Shown here one piece after another: positions 1 through 7,965 of a DNA stretch of 64,000 bases. The stretch is from Streptomyces canus (GTDB lineage Bacteria; Actinomycetota; Actinomycetes; Streptomycetales; Streptomycetaceae). Made by a program: the position numbers and the translations under genes. Location of the stretch: the NCBI RefSeq assembly GCF_030816965.1, contig NZ_JAUSYQ010000002.1:8298001-8362000 (forward strand), in the 5' to 3' direction. Positions within the stretch are counted from its first letter, which is position 1. Every line of letters begins with the position of its first letter. The notes under the pieces are model-generated. The model was not told the origin of the DNA. It made no database searches and saw only the letters and a program-made list of their open reading frames with translations.

Positions 1-190
1 CGCGGTCGCGGTGGACGCGTCCGCCTCGCGTCCGCCGGTTCAGCCCGATGCCGTGCAGGCCGGGGGGCCTTGCCGGGCCGGAAGACCGCCCCGCCCGCAG
101 CAGCGCCGCGCCGGTCCCTTGGCTTGCCCGCGGCTGCTTCGAACCTAGGGCGGGACGTGGGAGCGCACCCGTTACCGGCACCCGTACGGG

Positions 191-985
191 TCAGACCTTG
201 CGCGCGACCCCCGCGTACACCGGCACGATGCCCTCCGCCTGGGCCGCCACGTCCTCGGGACCCGGACGCCAGCCCGACACCGGGATCACTCCGGGGCCGA
301 GCAGCTCCAGCCCGTCGAAGAAGCGGGAGAACTCGGCGAGCGAACGGGGGAAGAAGGGGGTGCCGTTGCGGCGGAACTGCTCGGCCGCCTTCTCGATGGC
401 CTCGGGGCTCAGATCGGGCGTGACCTGCGACAGGATCACGAAACTGCCCGGGGCGAGCTCGGCGACGTAGCGCTTGAGCAGCCCGTACGCGTCGTCGTTC
501 AGGTAGTGGGTGAGCGCCACCAGGGACAGTGCGATCGGCTCCGAGAAGTCCAGGGTCTCGGCGGCCGGCCGCAGGATGGTGTCCGGGTCGCGGACGTCCG
601 CATGCACGTAGTTCGTGGCGCCCTCGGGGGTGCTGTGCAGCAGGGCCTGCGCGTGCCTCAGGACGATCGGGTCGTTGTCCGCGTACACGACCTTCGAGTC
701 CGGGGCGATCTCCTGCGCCACCTGGTGCAGGTTGGGCTCGGTGGGGATGCCGGTGCCGATGTCGAGGAACTGGCGGACACCGGCCTCCGCGGCCGTCCGG
801 ACCGCCCGGTGCATGAAACGGCGGTTGGCACGCGCCCCGCGCACCGCGGCGGCGTCCACCTCGAGGATCTTGCGGGCCAGTGCCTCGTCCACCGGATAGT
901 TGTCCTTGCCACCCAGCCACCAGTCGTACACCCGCGCCGGGTGCGGGCGGCTCGTGTCGATCCTGGGTGCGTCGGATCCGGTCAT
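191..985 (-). CDS. SAM-dependent methyltransferase, DUF574/Methyltransf_19 family
   Basis: This 264-residue protein belongs to the actinobacterial S-adenosylmethionine methyltransferase family formerly called DUF574. The family hallmark HPARVYDWWLGGKDNY lies at residues 15-30, and the SAM-binding loop DIGTGIPT at about 75-82. The reading frame stays open upstream into the neighbouring regulator; I chose the ATG at 985 because the family starts just before that hallmark. It lies 61 bases downstream of a DUF5753 regulator on the same strand, a common pairing in Streptomyces. The substrate is unknown, and no DUF397 partner gene fits in the gap. Family assignment is firm; function is inference. 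Confidence 0.85.
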   Translation of the reverse strand: MTGSDAPRIDTSRPHPARVYDWWLGGKDNYPVDEALARKILEVDAAAVRGARANRRFMHRAVRTAAEAGVRQFLDIGTGIPTEPNLHQVAQEIAPDSKVVYADNDPIVLRHAQALLHSTPEGATNYVHADVRDPDTILRPAAETLDFSEPIALSLVALTHYLNDDAYGLLKRYVAELAPGSFVILSQVTPDLSPEAIEKAAEQFRRNGTPFFPRSLAEFSRFFDGLELLGPGVIPVSGWRPGPEDVAAQAEGIVPVYAGVARKV

Positions 986-1046
986 GCGGTGTCTTCTCCC
1001 CTGTGATGTGGTCGTGGTGCGCCTGGCGTGTGGTCGTGCTGCCCGC

Positions 1047-1910
1047 TCAGAAGTCCTCGCGGCGCTCCCGCAGCAGCTTCTTCGTGCGCTCGGCCGACGC
1101 GGCCCGCGCCGACATGTGGTCCAGGACCTCCAGATGCGTGGCGACCTCCTGGCGGGAGTCGAGATACAGCGCACCGGTCAGGTACTCGGTGAAGACCAGG
1201 TCGGGCAGCTCCGGCTCGGTGAAGCGGAACAGTGAGAAGGGTGCGTACGTCCCCGGGTGCGGGCCCTCCTCGAACTCGCACACCTGGAGCGTGACCCGGT
1301 CGCGCTCGGCGAACTCCAGGAGCTTGTCCAGCTGCTCGCGCATCACCTCGGAGCGGATGCTCACCGGGCGGCGCAGCACCGTCTCGTCCATGATCACCCA
1401 CAGGTGGGGCGCGTTCGGGCGCTCCAGCAGTCCCTGCCGGGCCATACGCAGCGACACATGCCGCTCCAGCGCCTCGGAACCCGACTGCCCGATGGTCCCG
1501 GCCTCCATGACGGCACGCGCGTAGTCCTCGGTCTGGAGCAGCCCGGGCACGAAGTGCGGCTCGTAGGACCGGATGATCCCGGCCGCGCCCTCGAGGCTCA
1601 CGTACAGGCTGAACCACTCGGGCAGCACGTCGTGGAACCGTTGCCACCAGCCCGGTTTGTTCGCCTCCTCGGCCAGCTGGACGAAGGCCTCGACCTGTTC
1701 CGCGGAGACGCCGTACGTCTCCAGGAGCACCTGGACATACGGGATCTTCAGGGCGACCTCGGCCATTTCTATGCGCCGCACGGTCGCGGGGGCCACCCGC
1801 AGTACCTGCGCGGCCTCCTCGCGCTTGAGGCCGGCCGCCTCCCGCAGTTCCTGAAGCCGTCTGCCGAGCACCACCTGGCCCACGGTCGGCGCAGGTCGCC
1901 GCTCACTCAC
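1047..1910 (-). CDS. XRE-family regulator with DUF5753 domain
   Basis: A 287-residue DNA-binding protein of the WhiJ-like or Scr1-antitoxin-like class that is abundant in Streptomyces. An N-terminal helix-turn-helix (about 12-65, with LRELREAAGLKREEAAQVL-like helices) is followed by a DUF5753 domain (about 95-280) containing the typical PHFVPGLLQTEDYARAV motif. These proteins often sit beside DUF397 or DUF574 genes and influence development or antibiotic production. Here the next gene on the strand is the DUF574 methyltransferase, so they may form a two-gene unit. The target operator cannot be read from the sequence. Confidence 0.88.
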   Translation of the reverse strand: MSERRPAPTVGQVVLGRRLQELREAAGLKREEAAQVLRVAPATVRRIEMAEVALKIPYVQVLLETYGVSAEQVEAFVQLAEEANKPGWWQRFHDVLPEWFSLYVSLEGAAGIIRSYEPHFVPGLLQTEDYARAVMEAGTIGQSGSEALERHVSLRMARQGLLERPNAPHLWVIMDETVLRRPVSIRSEVMREQLDKLLEFAERDRVTLQVCEFEEGPHPGTYAPFSLFRFTEPELPDLVFTEYLTGALYLDSRQEVATHLEVLDHMSARAASAERTKKLLRERREDF

Positions 1911-2096
1911 GCCACGCCTCCCCTACGCGTCGAAGCTTGCGTGCAGTGTGCCACGTTCCCGTGCCGGTCTCACCGGTCACGACCGCCTCCTTCCTTACCT
2001 CCCGCGTAATCGACCGGGAGTCGGCGGGCCGGGATCGTGGTGGTCGCGGGTCCCGGGCCGGCGCACTCCGGTCCGGGACCCGTTCCCCGAGCCCCG

Positions 2097-2921
2097 TCAG
2101 GGCAGCAGTGAGTGAAGGTACTTGCCCGTCGACGGGTCGGCCGGGAGGAACGTCTCGATGGCCAGCTCGGCGACCGTCACATCCATGGGCGTGTTGAAGG
2201 TGGACGTGGACGAGGTGAACGACAGCGTCCGGCCCTCGTGCTCGATCCGCATCGGCAGCGCGAAGTACGGGGCGGGGTCCGTGTGTTCGGGGCTGTCGTC
2301 GCCCTCGTGGACCGTCACCGGGTACGCCGACACCTCCTCGTAGAGCTCCCGCAGCGACTGGGAGCGGTGCAGGGCGATCTGCCGCCGCATCTGTTCCAGC
2401 AGATGCCCGCGCCACTCCGGCAGGTTGCGGATGCGCGGAGCGAGGCCCTCGGGGTGCAGGGTGAGCCGCATGGTGTTGAGAGGGGGCCGGAGCAGGGACT
2501 CCGGGATGCCGTCGAGGAGCATCATGATGCCCCGGTTCGCGGCCACGACGTGGTACGCGGCATCGAACACCAGAGCGGGATAGGGCTCATAGCCCTGGAT
2601 CAGCCGCTCGATCCCCTCGCGCAGGGCGTCCAGGGACGGATCGTCCAGCGGGGTCTCCGGGAAGCGCGGGGCGTACCCCGCCGCGAGGAGCAGCGCGTTG
2701 CGCTCCCGCACCGGCACGTCCAGATGCTCGGCGAGCCGCAGCACCATCTCCTCGCTCGGGCGGGAGCGTCCCGTCTCGACGAAGCTGATGTGCCGGGCAC
2801 TGGAGTCCGCCCGCAGCGCCAACTCCAGCTGGCTGACCCGCCGTTGCTCCCGCCAGGCGCGCAGAAGCGGACCGACGCCCCGATCGGAGGGGGCGGCTGT
2901 ACCGGAGGGGACGATGGTCAT
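2097..2921 (-). CDS. XRE regulator with MmyB-like ligand-binding domain
   Basis: This 274-residue regulator has an N-terminal helix-turn-helix (about 18-75, with the ISFVETGRSRPS recognition region) and a C-terminal MmyB-like domain (about 105-270, with the YPALVFDAAYHVVAANRG core). In this family the C-terminal domain resembles a PAS fold and binds hydrophobic ligands. The family usually controls a neighbouring oxidoreductase gene; here the divergent neighbour is the pterin dehydratase gene about 115 bases away, so the target may lie elsewhere. The length is normal for the family and the gene looks intact. Confidence 0.87.
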   Translation of the reverse strand: MTIVPSGTAAPSDRGVGPLLRAWREQRRVSQLELALRADSSARHISFVETGRSRPSEEMVLRLAEHLDVPVRERNALLLAAGYAPRFPETPLDDPSLDALREGIERLIQGYEPYPALVFDAAYHVVAANRGIMMLLDGIPESLLRPPLNTMRLTLHPEGLAPRIRNLPEWRGHLLEQMRRQIALHRSQSLRELYEEVSAYPVTVHEGDDSPEHTDPAPYFALPMRIEHEGRTLSFTSSTSTFNTPMDVTVAELAIETFLPADPSTGKYLHSLLP

Positions 2922-3035
2922 ACCTACGACCGTAACCGAGGAGCGGGCCCACGGGCGGGCCGCGGACCACGGTGAGCCGCGGAGGCACAGCTGTGGGACG
3001 CTGAAACACCCAGACTCTCAGGAAGGAGCGAGGTC

Positions 3036-3341
3036 ATGCCCGTCGAACCTCTGTCGCAGAAGGAGATCGAGGACCGGCTCGCGGAACTGCCGGGCTGGTC
3101 CGTCGACGACGGCCGCCTCACCCGCTCGTACCGCCTCGGCACGCACTTCGCCGCGACCGCGATGGTCGTCCACATCGCCCAGGTCCAGGAGGAGCTCGAC
3201 CACCACTCCGACCTCACTCTCGGCTACAACACGGTCGCCCTGTCCGTGCACACGCACAGCGCGGGCGGCGCCGTCACCGAGAAGGACTTCGAGCTCGCGC
3301 AGCGGGTGGAGGCGCTCGCCCAGGGTCACGGAGCGCAGTGA
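3036..3341 (+). CDS. 4a-hydroxytetrahydrobiopterin dehydratase (PCD/DCoH family)
   Basis: A 101-residue cytoplasmic enzyme that dehydrates 4a-hydroxytetrahydrobiopterin and so recycles the pterin cofactor of aromatic amino acid hydroxylases. Visible family features are the LPGWSVDDGRLTRSYR N-terminal segment and the active-site histidine region ELDHHSDLTLGYNTVALSV followed by THSAGGAVTEKDFELA, which together supply three conserved histidines. A GGAAGGAGC-type ribosome site precedes the ATG. The downstream methyltransferase begins within a few bases of its stop codon, so the two are probably co-transcribed, though no functional link is obvious. No phenylalanine hydroxylase lies in the window. 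Confidence 0.9.
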   Translation: MPVEPLSQKEIEDRLAELPGWSVDDGRLTRSYRLGTHFAATAMVVHIAQVQEELDHHSDLTLGYNTVALSVHTHSAGGAVTEKDFELAQRVEALAQGHGAQ

Positions 3342-3345
3342 GCCC

Positions 3346-4095
3346 GTGCTCGACTACGACAAGGAGGCCGACGCCTACGACGTCACCCGCGGCGGCGAAC
3401 CCCGGGCCGCCGCGGCCGCGGACGCCGTGCTCGGTCTGATCCCCGCGCAGACCCGGCGGCTCCTCGACGTGGCCTGCGGCACCGGGATCGTCACCCGCCG
3501 GCTCGCCGCCGCCCGGCCCGCGACCCGGGTCTCGGGCGCCGACCTGACGTACGGCATGGCCCGCATGGCCGCCGTACGGCTGCCCGGCGCGGTCGTGCTC
3601 GCCGACAGCCGTGCGCTGCCGTTCCCGGACGGAGTGTTCGACGCCGTCACCAGCGTGTGGCTGCTGCACCTCCTCGACCGGCCCGAGGACGTCCGTGCCG
3701 TGGTCGCCGAGTGCGCCCGGGTCCTGAGACCCGGCGGGGTGTACGTGACCACCGTCGACAAGGCCGCCGCACACGACGTGGGCAGCGACATCGACGCCGT
3801 CCTCGCCCCGCGCCCGCGGCGCCCCGCCCCGGACGCGGCGCCGCTCGTCGAGTCGTACGCCGCCGCACACAGCCTGCACCCGGCCGGGCAGGCCCGTTTC
3901 CCGGGCCGAGGCCAGGGCCGCAGTCCCCGGCGTACCGCCGCCGACCTGCGGCGCGGCTGGTTCACCCTGCTGCCGCCCGGCGACCCGCTCACGGAACGGT
4001 TCGCCGCCCGCCTTGAATTGAAGGCGCTGCCCGACCAGGAACTCCCGCGCCCCGACCCGGTGTTCAGCGTCCGGGCGTTCCGTAAGGCCGGCTGA
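3346..4095 (+). CDS. class I SAM-dependent methyltransferase
   Basis: A 249-residue Methyltransf_11-type enzyme. The SAM loop LLDVACGTGIVTRRLA is near residue 40, then the acidic loop SGADLTYGMARMA, the DSRALPFPDGVFDAVTSVWLLH segment and the post-motif VLRPGGVYVTTVDKA. The frame remains open far upstream, but coding content starts after the pterin dehydratase stop, so I use the GTG four bases beyond that stop. The gene's 3' end overlaps the convergent gene below by 32 bases. A basic, low-complexity stretch (about 150-190) interrupts the C-terminal half. Substrate unknown. Confidence 0.8.
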   Translation: MLDYDKEADAYDVTRGGEPRAAAAADAVLGLIPAQTRRLLDVACGTGIVTRRLAAARPATRVSGADLTYGMARMAAVRLPGAVVLADSRALPFPDGVFDAVTSVWLLHLLDRPEDVRAVVAECARVLRPGGVYVTTVDKAAAHDVGSDIDAVLAPRPRRPAPDAAPLVESYAAAHSLHPAGQARFPGRGQGRSPRRTAADLRRGWFTLLPPGDPLTERFAARLELKALPDQELPRPDPVFSVRAFRKAG

Positions 4096-4540
4096 AGTCC
4101 ATGGTCCAGTTGGTCACCCAGGTCTCCCCGCCGTCGACGGAGAACGCCTGCTCCCACCGGGCTCCGGCTGCTGACACGTCCGCCCATACGAACCGCACCC
4201 GCACGTCCTTCCCGTCGTACCTGTCGTCGCCGTAGAACTCGCCGCGGCCGCCCTCGAACCGTCCGATCACCGGCGGGTACAGCTTCCCGCTGCCGCTCGC
4301 GGCCCAGTTCAGCGACCACTGCTCGGTCTCGCGGTCGAACAGCCGCAGGGTGGCCCCCTTCGCTCCGAGGTGCGGCATGTCGATCTCGTCGACGTTCGCG
4401 GCCCCGTCGAACAGCGGCCGGCAGCGGCTGGTCGCGGGGAACTCCTCCCACCCGCTGTCCGGGTCGAGGAAGTCGGTGCGGCGGCGGTTCACGACCGTCC
4501 AGTCGCCGTGGAAGAAGTCGAAGTCGTGCGGGCTGCTCAT
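4064..4540 (-). CDS. conserved protein of unknown function, DUF1579/lipocalin-like
   Basis: A 158-residue soluble protein rich in tryptophan and beta-strand-like segments. It starts MSSPHDFDFFHGDWTVVNRR, which resembles proteins that open with a 'FDFxxGxW' motif, such as DUF1579 or lipocalin-like beta-barrel proteins. I do not recognise a specific function. Its ATG overlaps the stop of the upstream gene in an ATGA arrangement, so the two are translationally coupled. Its 3' end overlaps the convergent methyltransferase gene. Barrel-like family membership is inference from composition and the N-terminal motif only. Confidence 0.72.
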   Translation of the reverse strand: MSSPHDFDFFHGDWTVVNRRRTDFLDPDSGWEEFPATSRCRPLFDGAANVDEIDMPHLGAKGATLRLFDRETEQWSLNWAASGSGKLYPPVIGRFEGGRGEFYGDDRYDGKDVRVRFVWADVSAAGARWEQAFSVDGGETWVTNWTMDFSRPYGTPGR

Positions 4541-5016
4541 GAGCGGTCTCCCGTGGTTCCTTCGGGCAGGGAATCGGACAAGTAGGCGGCCAGATCCGGC
4601 ACTTCGGGTGCGAGCAGGTGGCGTACCCAGGCGTCCCGTTCGTGCAGGATCGGCGGGAGTTCGAACACGCAGCCGATCCAGGGCAGGTCCGGGGTGACGA
4701 AGTGCGTGGGGTCGACGTCCGGGCACCGGAGCGCCGGCTGCCCGGCGGCGGCACCCCGGAAGTGGAGCACGTTGTCCCACACCCAGCTGTAGACGTTGAG
4801 GTAGGCGCCGGTGTCCGCGCCCCGGTGCAGGACGACGAAGGCCGCAGGTGGCGTGCCGTCCGGCTCCGGCAGCAGCTCCGGGAGGATCTCGTACGCCGCC
4901 TTCTCGACGTCGGGCGCGATGCCGGCCGGGTCGGCAGTGACGTGGTAGCGCTTGATGTGCCGCCCGGCGACCTCGATCGGCGGTGGCACGGTCAGCAGCT
5001 TCTCGGTGAAAGCCAT
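4537..5016 (-). CDS. conserved hypothetical protein, coupled to the downstream gene
   Basis: A 159-residue soluble protein with no domain I can name. It starts MAFTEKLLTVPPPIEVAGRH and contains an aromatic-rich middle (VYSWVWDNVLHFRGAAA). I chose the ATG at 5016 because it gives a compact protein and leaves 34 bases to the divergent WYL regulator. Its last codon overlaps the start of the following gene (ATGA). The divergent layout suggests that the WYL protein regulates this pair. There is no signal peptide or membrane segment. Function is unknown. Confidence 0.75.
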   Translation of the reverse strand: MAFTEKLLTVPPPIEVAGRHIKRYHVTADPAGIAPDVEKAAYEILPELLPEPDGTPPAAFVVLHRGADTGAYLNVYSWVWDNVLHFRGAAAGQPALRCPDVDPTHFVTPDLPWIGCVFELPPILHERDAWVRHLLAPEVPDLAAYLSDSLPEGTTGDRS

Positions 5017-5050
5017 GCGCAGGACGCTAGGCCCACTTCCCTGACACCAT

Positions 5051-6007
5051 ATGTCAGTGAAGGCCGGCCGACTCGTCTCGATCCTCCTCCTGCTCCAGAC
5101 CCGGGGCCGGATGACCGCCGCCCAGCTCGCCCAGGAGCTGGAGGTGTCCGTGCGCACGGTCTACCGGGACGTCGAGGCCCTGAGCGCGGCGGGCGTCCCG
5201 CTGTACGGCGACGCGGGCCACGCCGGTGGCTACCGCCTCCTCGACGGCTACCGCACCCGGCTGACCGGCCTCACCGCGGAGGAGGCCGAGGCCCTCTTCC
5301 TTGCCGGAGCGCCCGGTCCCGCTGCCGAGCTGGGCCTGGGCTCGGTCCTCGCCGCCGCCCAGCTCAAGGTGCGGGCCGCACTGCCGGAGGAACTGCGGGC
5401 CCACGCCGACCGGATCAGCGGGCGCTTCCATCTCGATACGCCCGGGTGGTACACGGAGGCCGAACAGGCGCCGTTTCTCCCGGCGGTGGCGGAAGCGGTC
5501 TGGAGCAGCCGGGTGCTCCATGTCCTGTACCGCCGCTGGGCCGAACCCACCGACGTGGAGCGGCGGTTGGAGCCGTACGGACTGGTGTCGAAGGCGGGCC
5601 GCTGGTACCTCGTCGCCGGACCGGGACCGCGCACCTTCCGCGTCGACCAGATCCTCGAACTGGCCTCCTCGGACGAGGAGTTCACCCGCCCCGAGGGCTT
5701 CGACCTGGCTGCCTGGTGGACGGTGTACCAGCGGGACTTCCACGACCGGCTGTACCGGGGCGAGGCCCTCGTGCGGCTGGCGCCGGGCGTGCGGCTGCCG
5801 AGGGCGGTCCATGGCCGTACGGATTCCGAAGGTTGGACCCTCGCCCGGGTCCCTGTCGAGTCCGTCGAGCACGCCCATGGCGCATTCCTGCGCCTCGGCA
5901 CGGACATCGAGGTGCTGGAACCCTCCGAGCTGCGCGAACGGATGGCCCGGACGATTGCCGAACTGGCCGAAAGGTACGGCAACTCCGCTTCCCCGTGCGG
6001 CGACTGA
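5051..6007 (+). CDS. YafY-type regulator, HTH_11 plus WYL domain
   Basis: A 318-residue transcription factor with an N-terminal DeoR-like winged helix (about 1-60, with SVRTVYRDVEALSAAGVPLY) and a WYL ligand-binding domain (about 140-225, with the VERRLEPYGLVSKAGRWYLV motif), then a C-terminal WCX region. WYL proteins bind ligands such as nucleic acids or cyclic nucleotides and often control adjacent genes. It is divergent from the unknown pair at 4064-5016 across 34 bases, a spacing that favours shared control. The gene is full length. Confidence 0.88.
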   Translation: MSVKAGRLVSILLLLQTRGRMTAAQLAQELEVSVRTVYRDVEALSAAGVPLYGDAGHAGGYRLLDGYRTRLTGLTAEEAEALFLAGAPGPAAELGLGSVLAAAQLKVRAALPEELRAHADRISGRFHLDTPGWYTEAEQAPFLPAVAEAVWSSRVLHVLYRRWAEPTDVERRLEPYGLVSKAGRWYLVAGPGPRTFRVDQILELASSDEEFTRPEGFDLAAWWTVYQRDFHDRLYRGEALVRLAPGVRLPRAVHGRTDSEGWTLARVPVESVEHAHGAFLRLGTDIEVLEPSELRERMARTIAELAERYGNSASPCGD

Positions 6008-6050
6008 GGAGCGGAACCCGTCCGTCCTCACCGCTTCGGAGGTCCACCCC

Positions 6051-7922
6051 GTGCAGCACCCGCACCCGCACCGCAGACGCCGAGTCCTCCTCTCGGCGAC
6101 GACCGCCGCCGTGGCCCTCGTGGCCGCCGGCCTGACCGCACTGTCGCCCGGTACGGCCGAGGCCGCCACCGCCCGCCAGGTCGAGAGGCTCGACCGGGGA
6201 GTCGTCAGCGTGCACACCGGCAGCGGCAACCTGGTCAGCTGGCGCTGGCTCGGCACCGACCCGAACGACGTGTCCTTCAACGTCTACCGCGCCGGCACGA
6301 AGGTCAACTCGACCCCGGTCACCGGCTCCACGAACTACTTCCACTCCGGCGCGCCCGCCGAGGCCGACTACACCGTCCGGGCGATCGTCGGCGGTGTCGA
6401 GCAGGCGGACTCGGTCCACGCGGTCCAACTCCGCAGCGGCTACAAGGACGTTCCCATCAGCCCGCCGGCCGGTGGCACGACCCCTGACGGCGTCGCCTAC
6501 ACCTATGAGGCCAACGACGCGTCCGTGGCCGACCTCGACGGCGACGGGGCACTGGACTTCGTCCTCAAGTGGCAGCCGACCAACGCCAAGGACAACTCCC
6601 AGTCCGGCTACACCGGCAACACGATCCTCGACGGCGTCAAGCTGGACGGCACCCGGCTGTGGCGGATCGACCTGGGCCGCAACATCCGTTCCGGCGCCCA
6701 CTACACGCAGTTCCAGGCCTACGACTACGACGGCGACGGCAAGGCCGAGGTCGCCATGAAGACGGCGGACGGCACCGTCGACGGCACGGGCGCGGTGATC
6801 GGCAGCGCGTCGGCCGACCACCGCAACTCCAGCGGCTATGTCCTGTCCGGGCCCGAGTACCTGACGATGTTCAACGGCCAGACCGGCAAGGCCATGCAGA
6901 GCGTCGACTACGTCCCGGCACGCGGCACGGTGTCGTCGTGGGGCGACTCGTACGGCAACCGGGTCGACCGCTTCCTCGCGGGGACGGCCTACCTGGACGG
7001 CGCCCGCCCGTCGCTGATCATGGCCCGCGGCTACTACACCCGTACGGTGATCGCGGCCTGGGACTGGCGAGGCGGCACCTTCACCCGCCGCTGGACCTTC
7101 GACACCAACTCCTCGACCAACAGCGGCAAGGGCTACGACGGTCAGGGCTCGCACAGTCTGTCCGTCGGGGACGTCGACAACGACGGCAAGGACGAGATCG
7201 TCTACGGCGCGATGGCGGTCGACGACAACGGCAGCGGGCTGTGGACCACGAAGACGGGCCACGGCGACGCCCAGCACCTCGGCGACCTCGACCCCTCCCA
7301 CGCGGGTCTCGAGTACTTCAAGGTCTCGGAGTCGACCTCCCAGCCGGCGGAGCTGTACATCAATCCGGCGAACGGCACGGTGAACTGGAAACTGGCCGCG
7401 TGCTGCGACAACGGGCGGGGTGTCGCCGGCGACATCTGGGCCGGCAACGACGGTGCGGAGGTCTGGTCGGCCTCCGACACCTCGATCCGCGACGAGGCGG
7501 GCGCCACGAAGGGCCGCGAGCCGTCCTCGGCGAACTTCCTGTCCTGGTGGGACGGCGACACGGTCCGCGAACTCCTCGACGGCACCCACATCGACAAGTA
7601 CGGCACGTCGTCGGACACCCGCCTGCTGACCGGGGCGTCGGTCCACTCCAACAACAGCACCAAGGCGACCCCGTCCCTGTCCGGCGACATCCTGGGCGAC
7701 TGGCGCGAGGAGGTCGTCTGGCCGACATCGGGCAACACGGCGCTCAGGATCTACTCGACCCCGATCGAGACGACGACGAAGATCACCACCCTGCTCCACG
7801 ACACGATGTACCGCACGGGCCTGGCCTGGCAGAACACCGCCTACAACCAGCCCCCGCATCCGAGCTTCTTCATCGGCAACGGGATGGCGACGGCGCCCAG
7901 GCCGGCGGTGTACACGCCGTGA
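6051..7922 (+). CDS. secreted rhamnogalacturonan lyase, PL11 family
   Basis: A 623-residue extracellular enzyme predicted to cleave the rhamnogalacturonan-I backbone of pectin by beta-elimination. A GGAGG site lies 8 bases before the GTG start. An arginine-rich Sec or Tat signal peptide (about 1-37, ending SPGTAEA) is followed by the fibronectin-like segment and an eight-bladed propeller with repeated calcium-binding turns (DLDGDGALDF, DYDGDGKAEV, DVDNDGKDEI). The C-terminal LAWQNTAYNQPPHPSFF motif is typical of PL11. No carbohydrate-binding module is attached, unlike the neighbouring cellulases. A strong hairpin follows the stop. Lyase mode (endo or exo) cannot be told. Confidence 0.92.
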   Translation: MQHPHPHRRRRVLLSATTAAVALVAAGLTALSPGTAEAATARQVERLDRGVVSVHTGSGNLVSWRWLGTDPNDVSFNVYRAGTKVNSTPVTGSTNYFHSGAPAEADYTVRAIVGGVEQADSVHAVQLRSGYKDVPISPPAGGTTPDGVAYTYEANDASVADLDGDGALDFVLKWQPTNAKDNSQSGYTGNTILDGVKLDGTRLWRIDLGRNIRSGAHYTQFQAYDYDGDGKAEVAMKTADGTVDGTGAVIGSASADHRNSSGYVLSGPEYLTMFNGQTGKAMQSVDYVPARGTVSSWGDSYGNRVDRFLAGTAYLDGARPSLIMARGYYTRTVIAAWDWRGGTFTRRWTFDTNSSTNSGKGYDGQGSHSLSVGDVDNDGKDEIVYGAMAVDDNGSGLWTTKTGHGDAQHLGDLDPSHAGLEYFKVSESTSQPAELYINPANGTVNWKLAACCDNGRGVAGDIWAGNDGAEVWSASDTSIRDEAGATKGREPSSANFLSWWDGDTVRELLDGTHIDKYGTSSDTRLLTGASVHSNNSTKATPSLSGDILGDWREEVVWPTSGNTALRIYSTPIETTTKITTLLHDTMYRTGLAWQNTAYNQPPHPSFFIGNGMATAPRPAVYTP

Positions 7923-7928
7923 CATGAG

Positions 7929-7960
7929 CGACAGGGCGGCTGCGGACAGCCGCCCTGTCG
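7929..7960. terminator. bidirectional hairpin terminator between PL11 and GH74 genes
   Basis: A perfect 14-base inverted repeat (7929-7942 and 7947-7960) closes on a 4-base CGGA loop. It sits between the stop codons of two convergent genes, 7 bases after one and 6 before the other, as expected for a shared rho-independent-type terminator. No U-tract is present, which is usual in Streptomyces. Confidence 0.85.
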
Positions 7961-7965
7961 TCGGG

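Noticed and set aside
1..190. Possible end of a gene on the plus strand in the second frame, stopping at about 146
   Set aside because: The translation is Pro/Arg/Gly-rich with no recognisable motif and biased like shadow frames; the window edge removes the rest, so no call was made.
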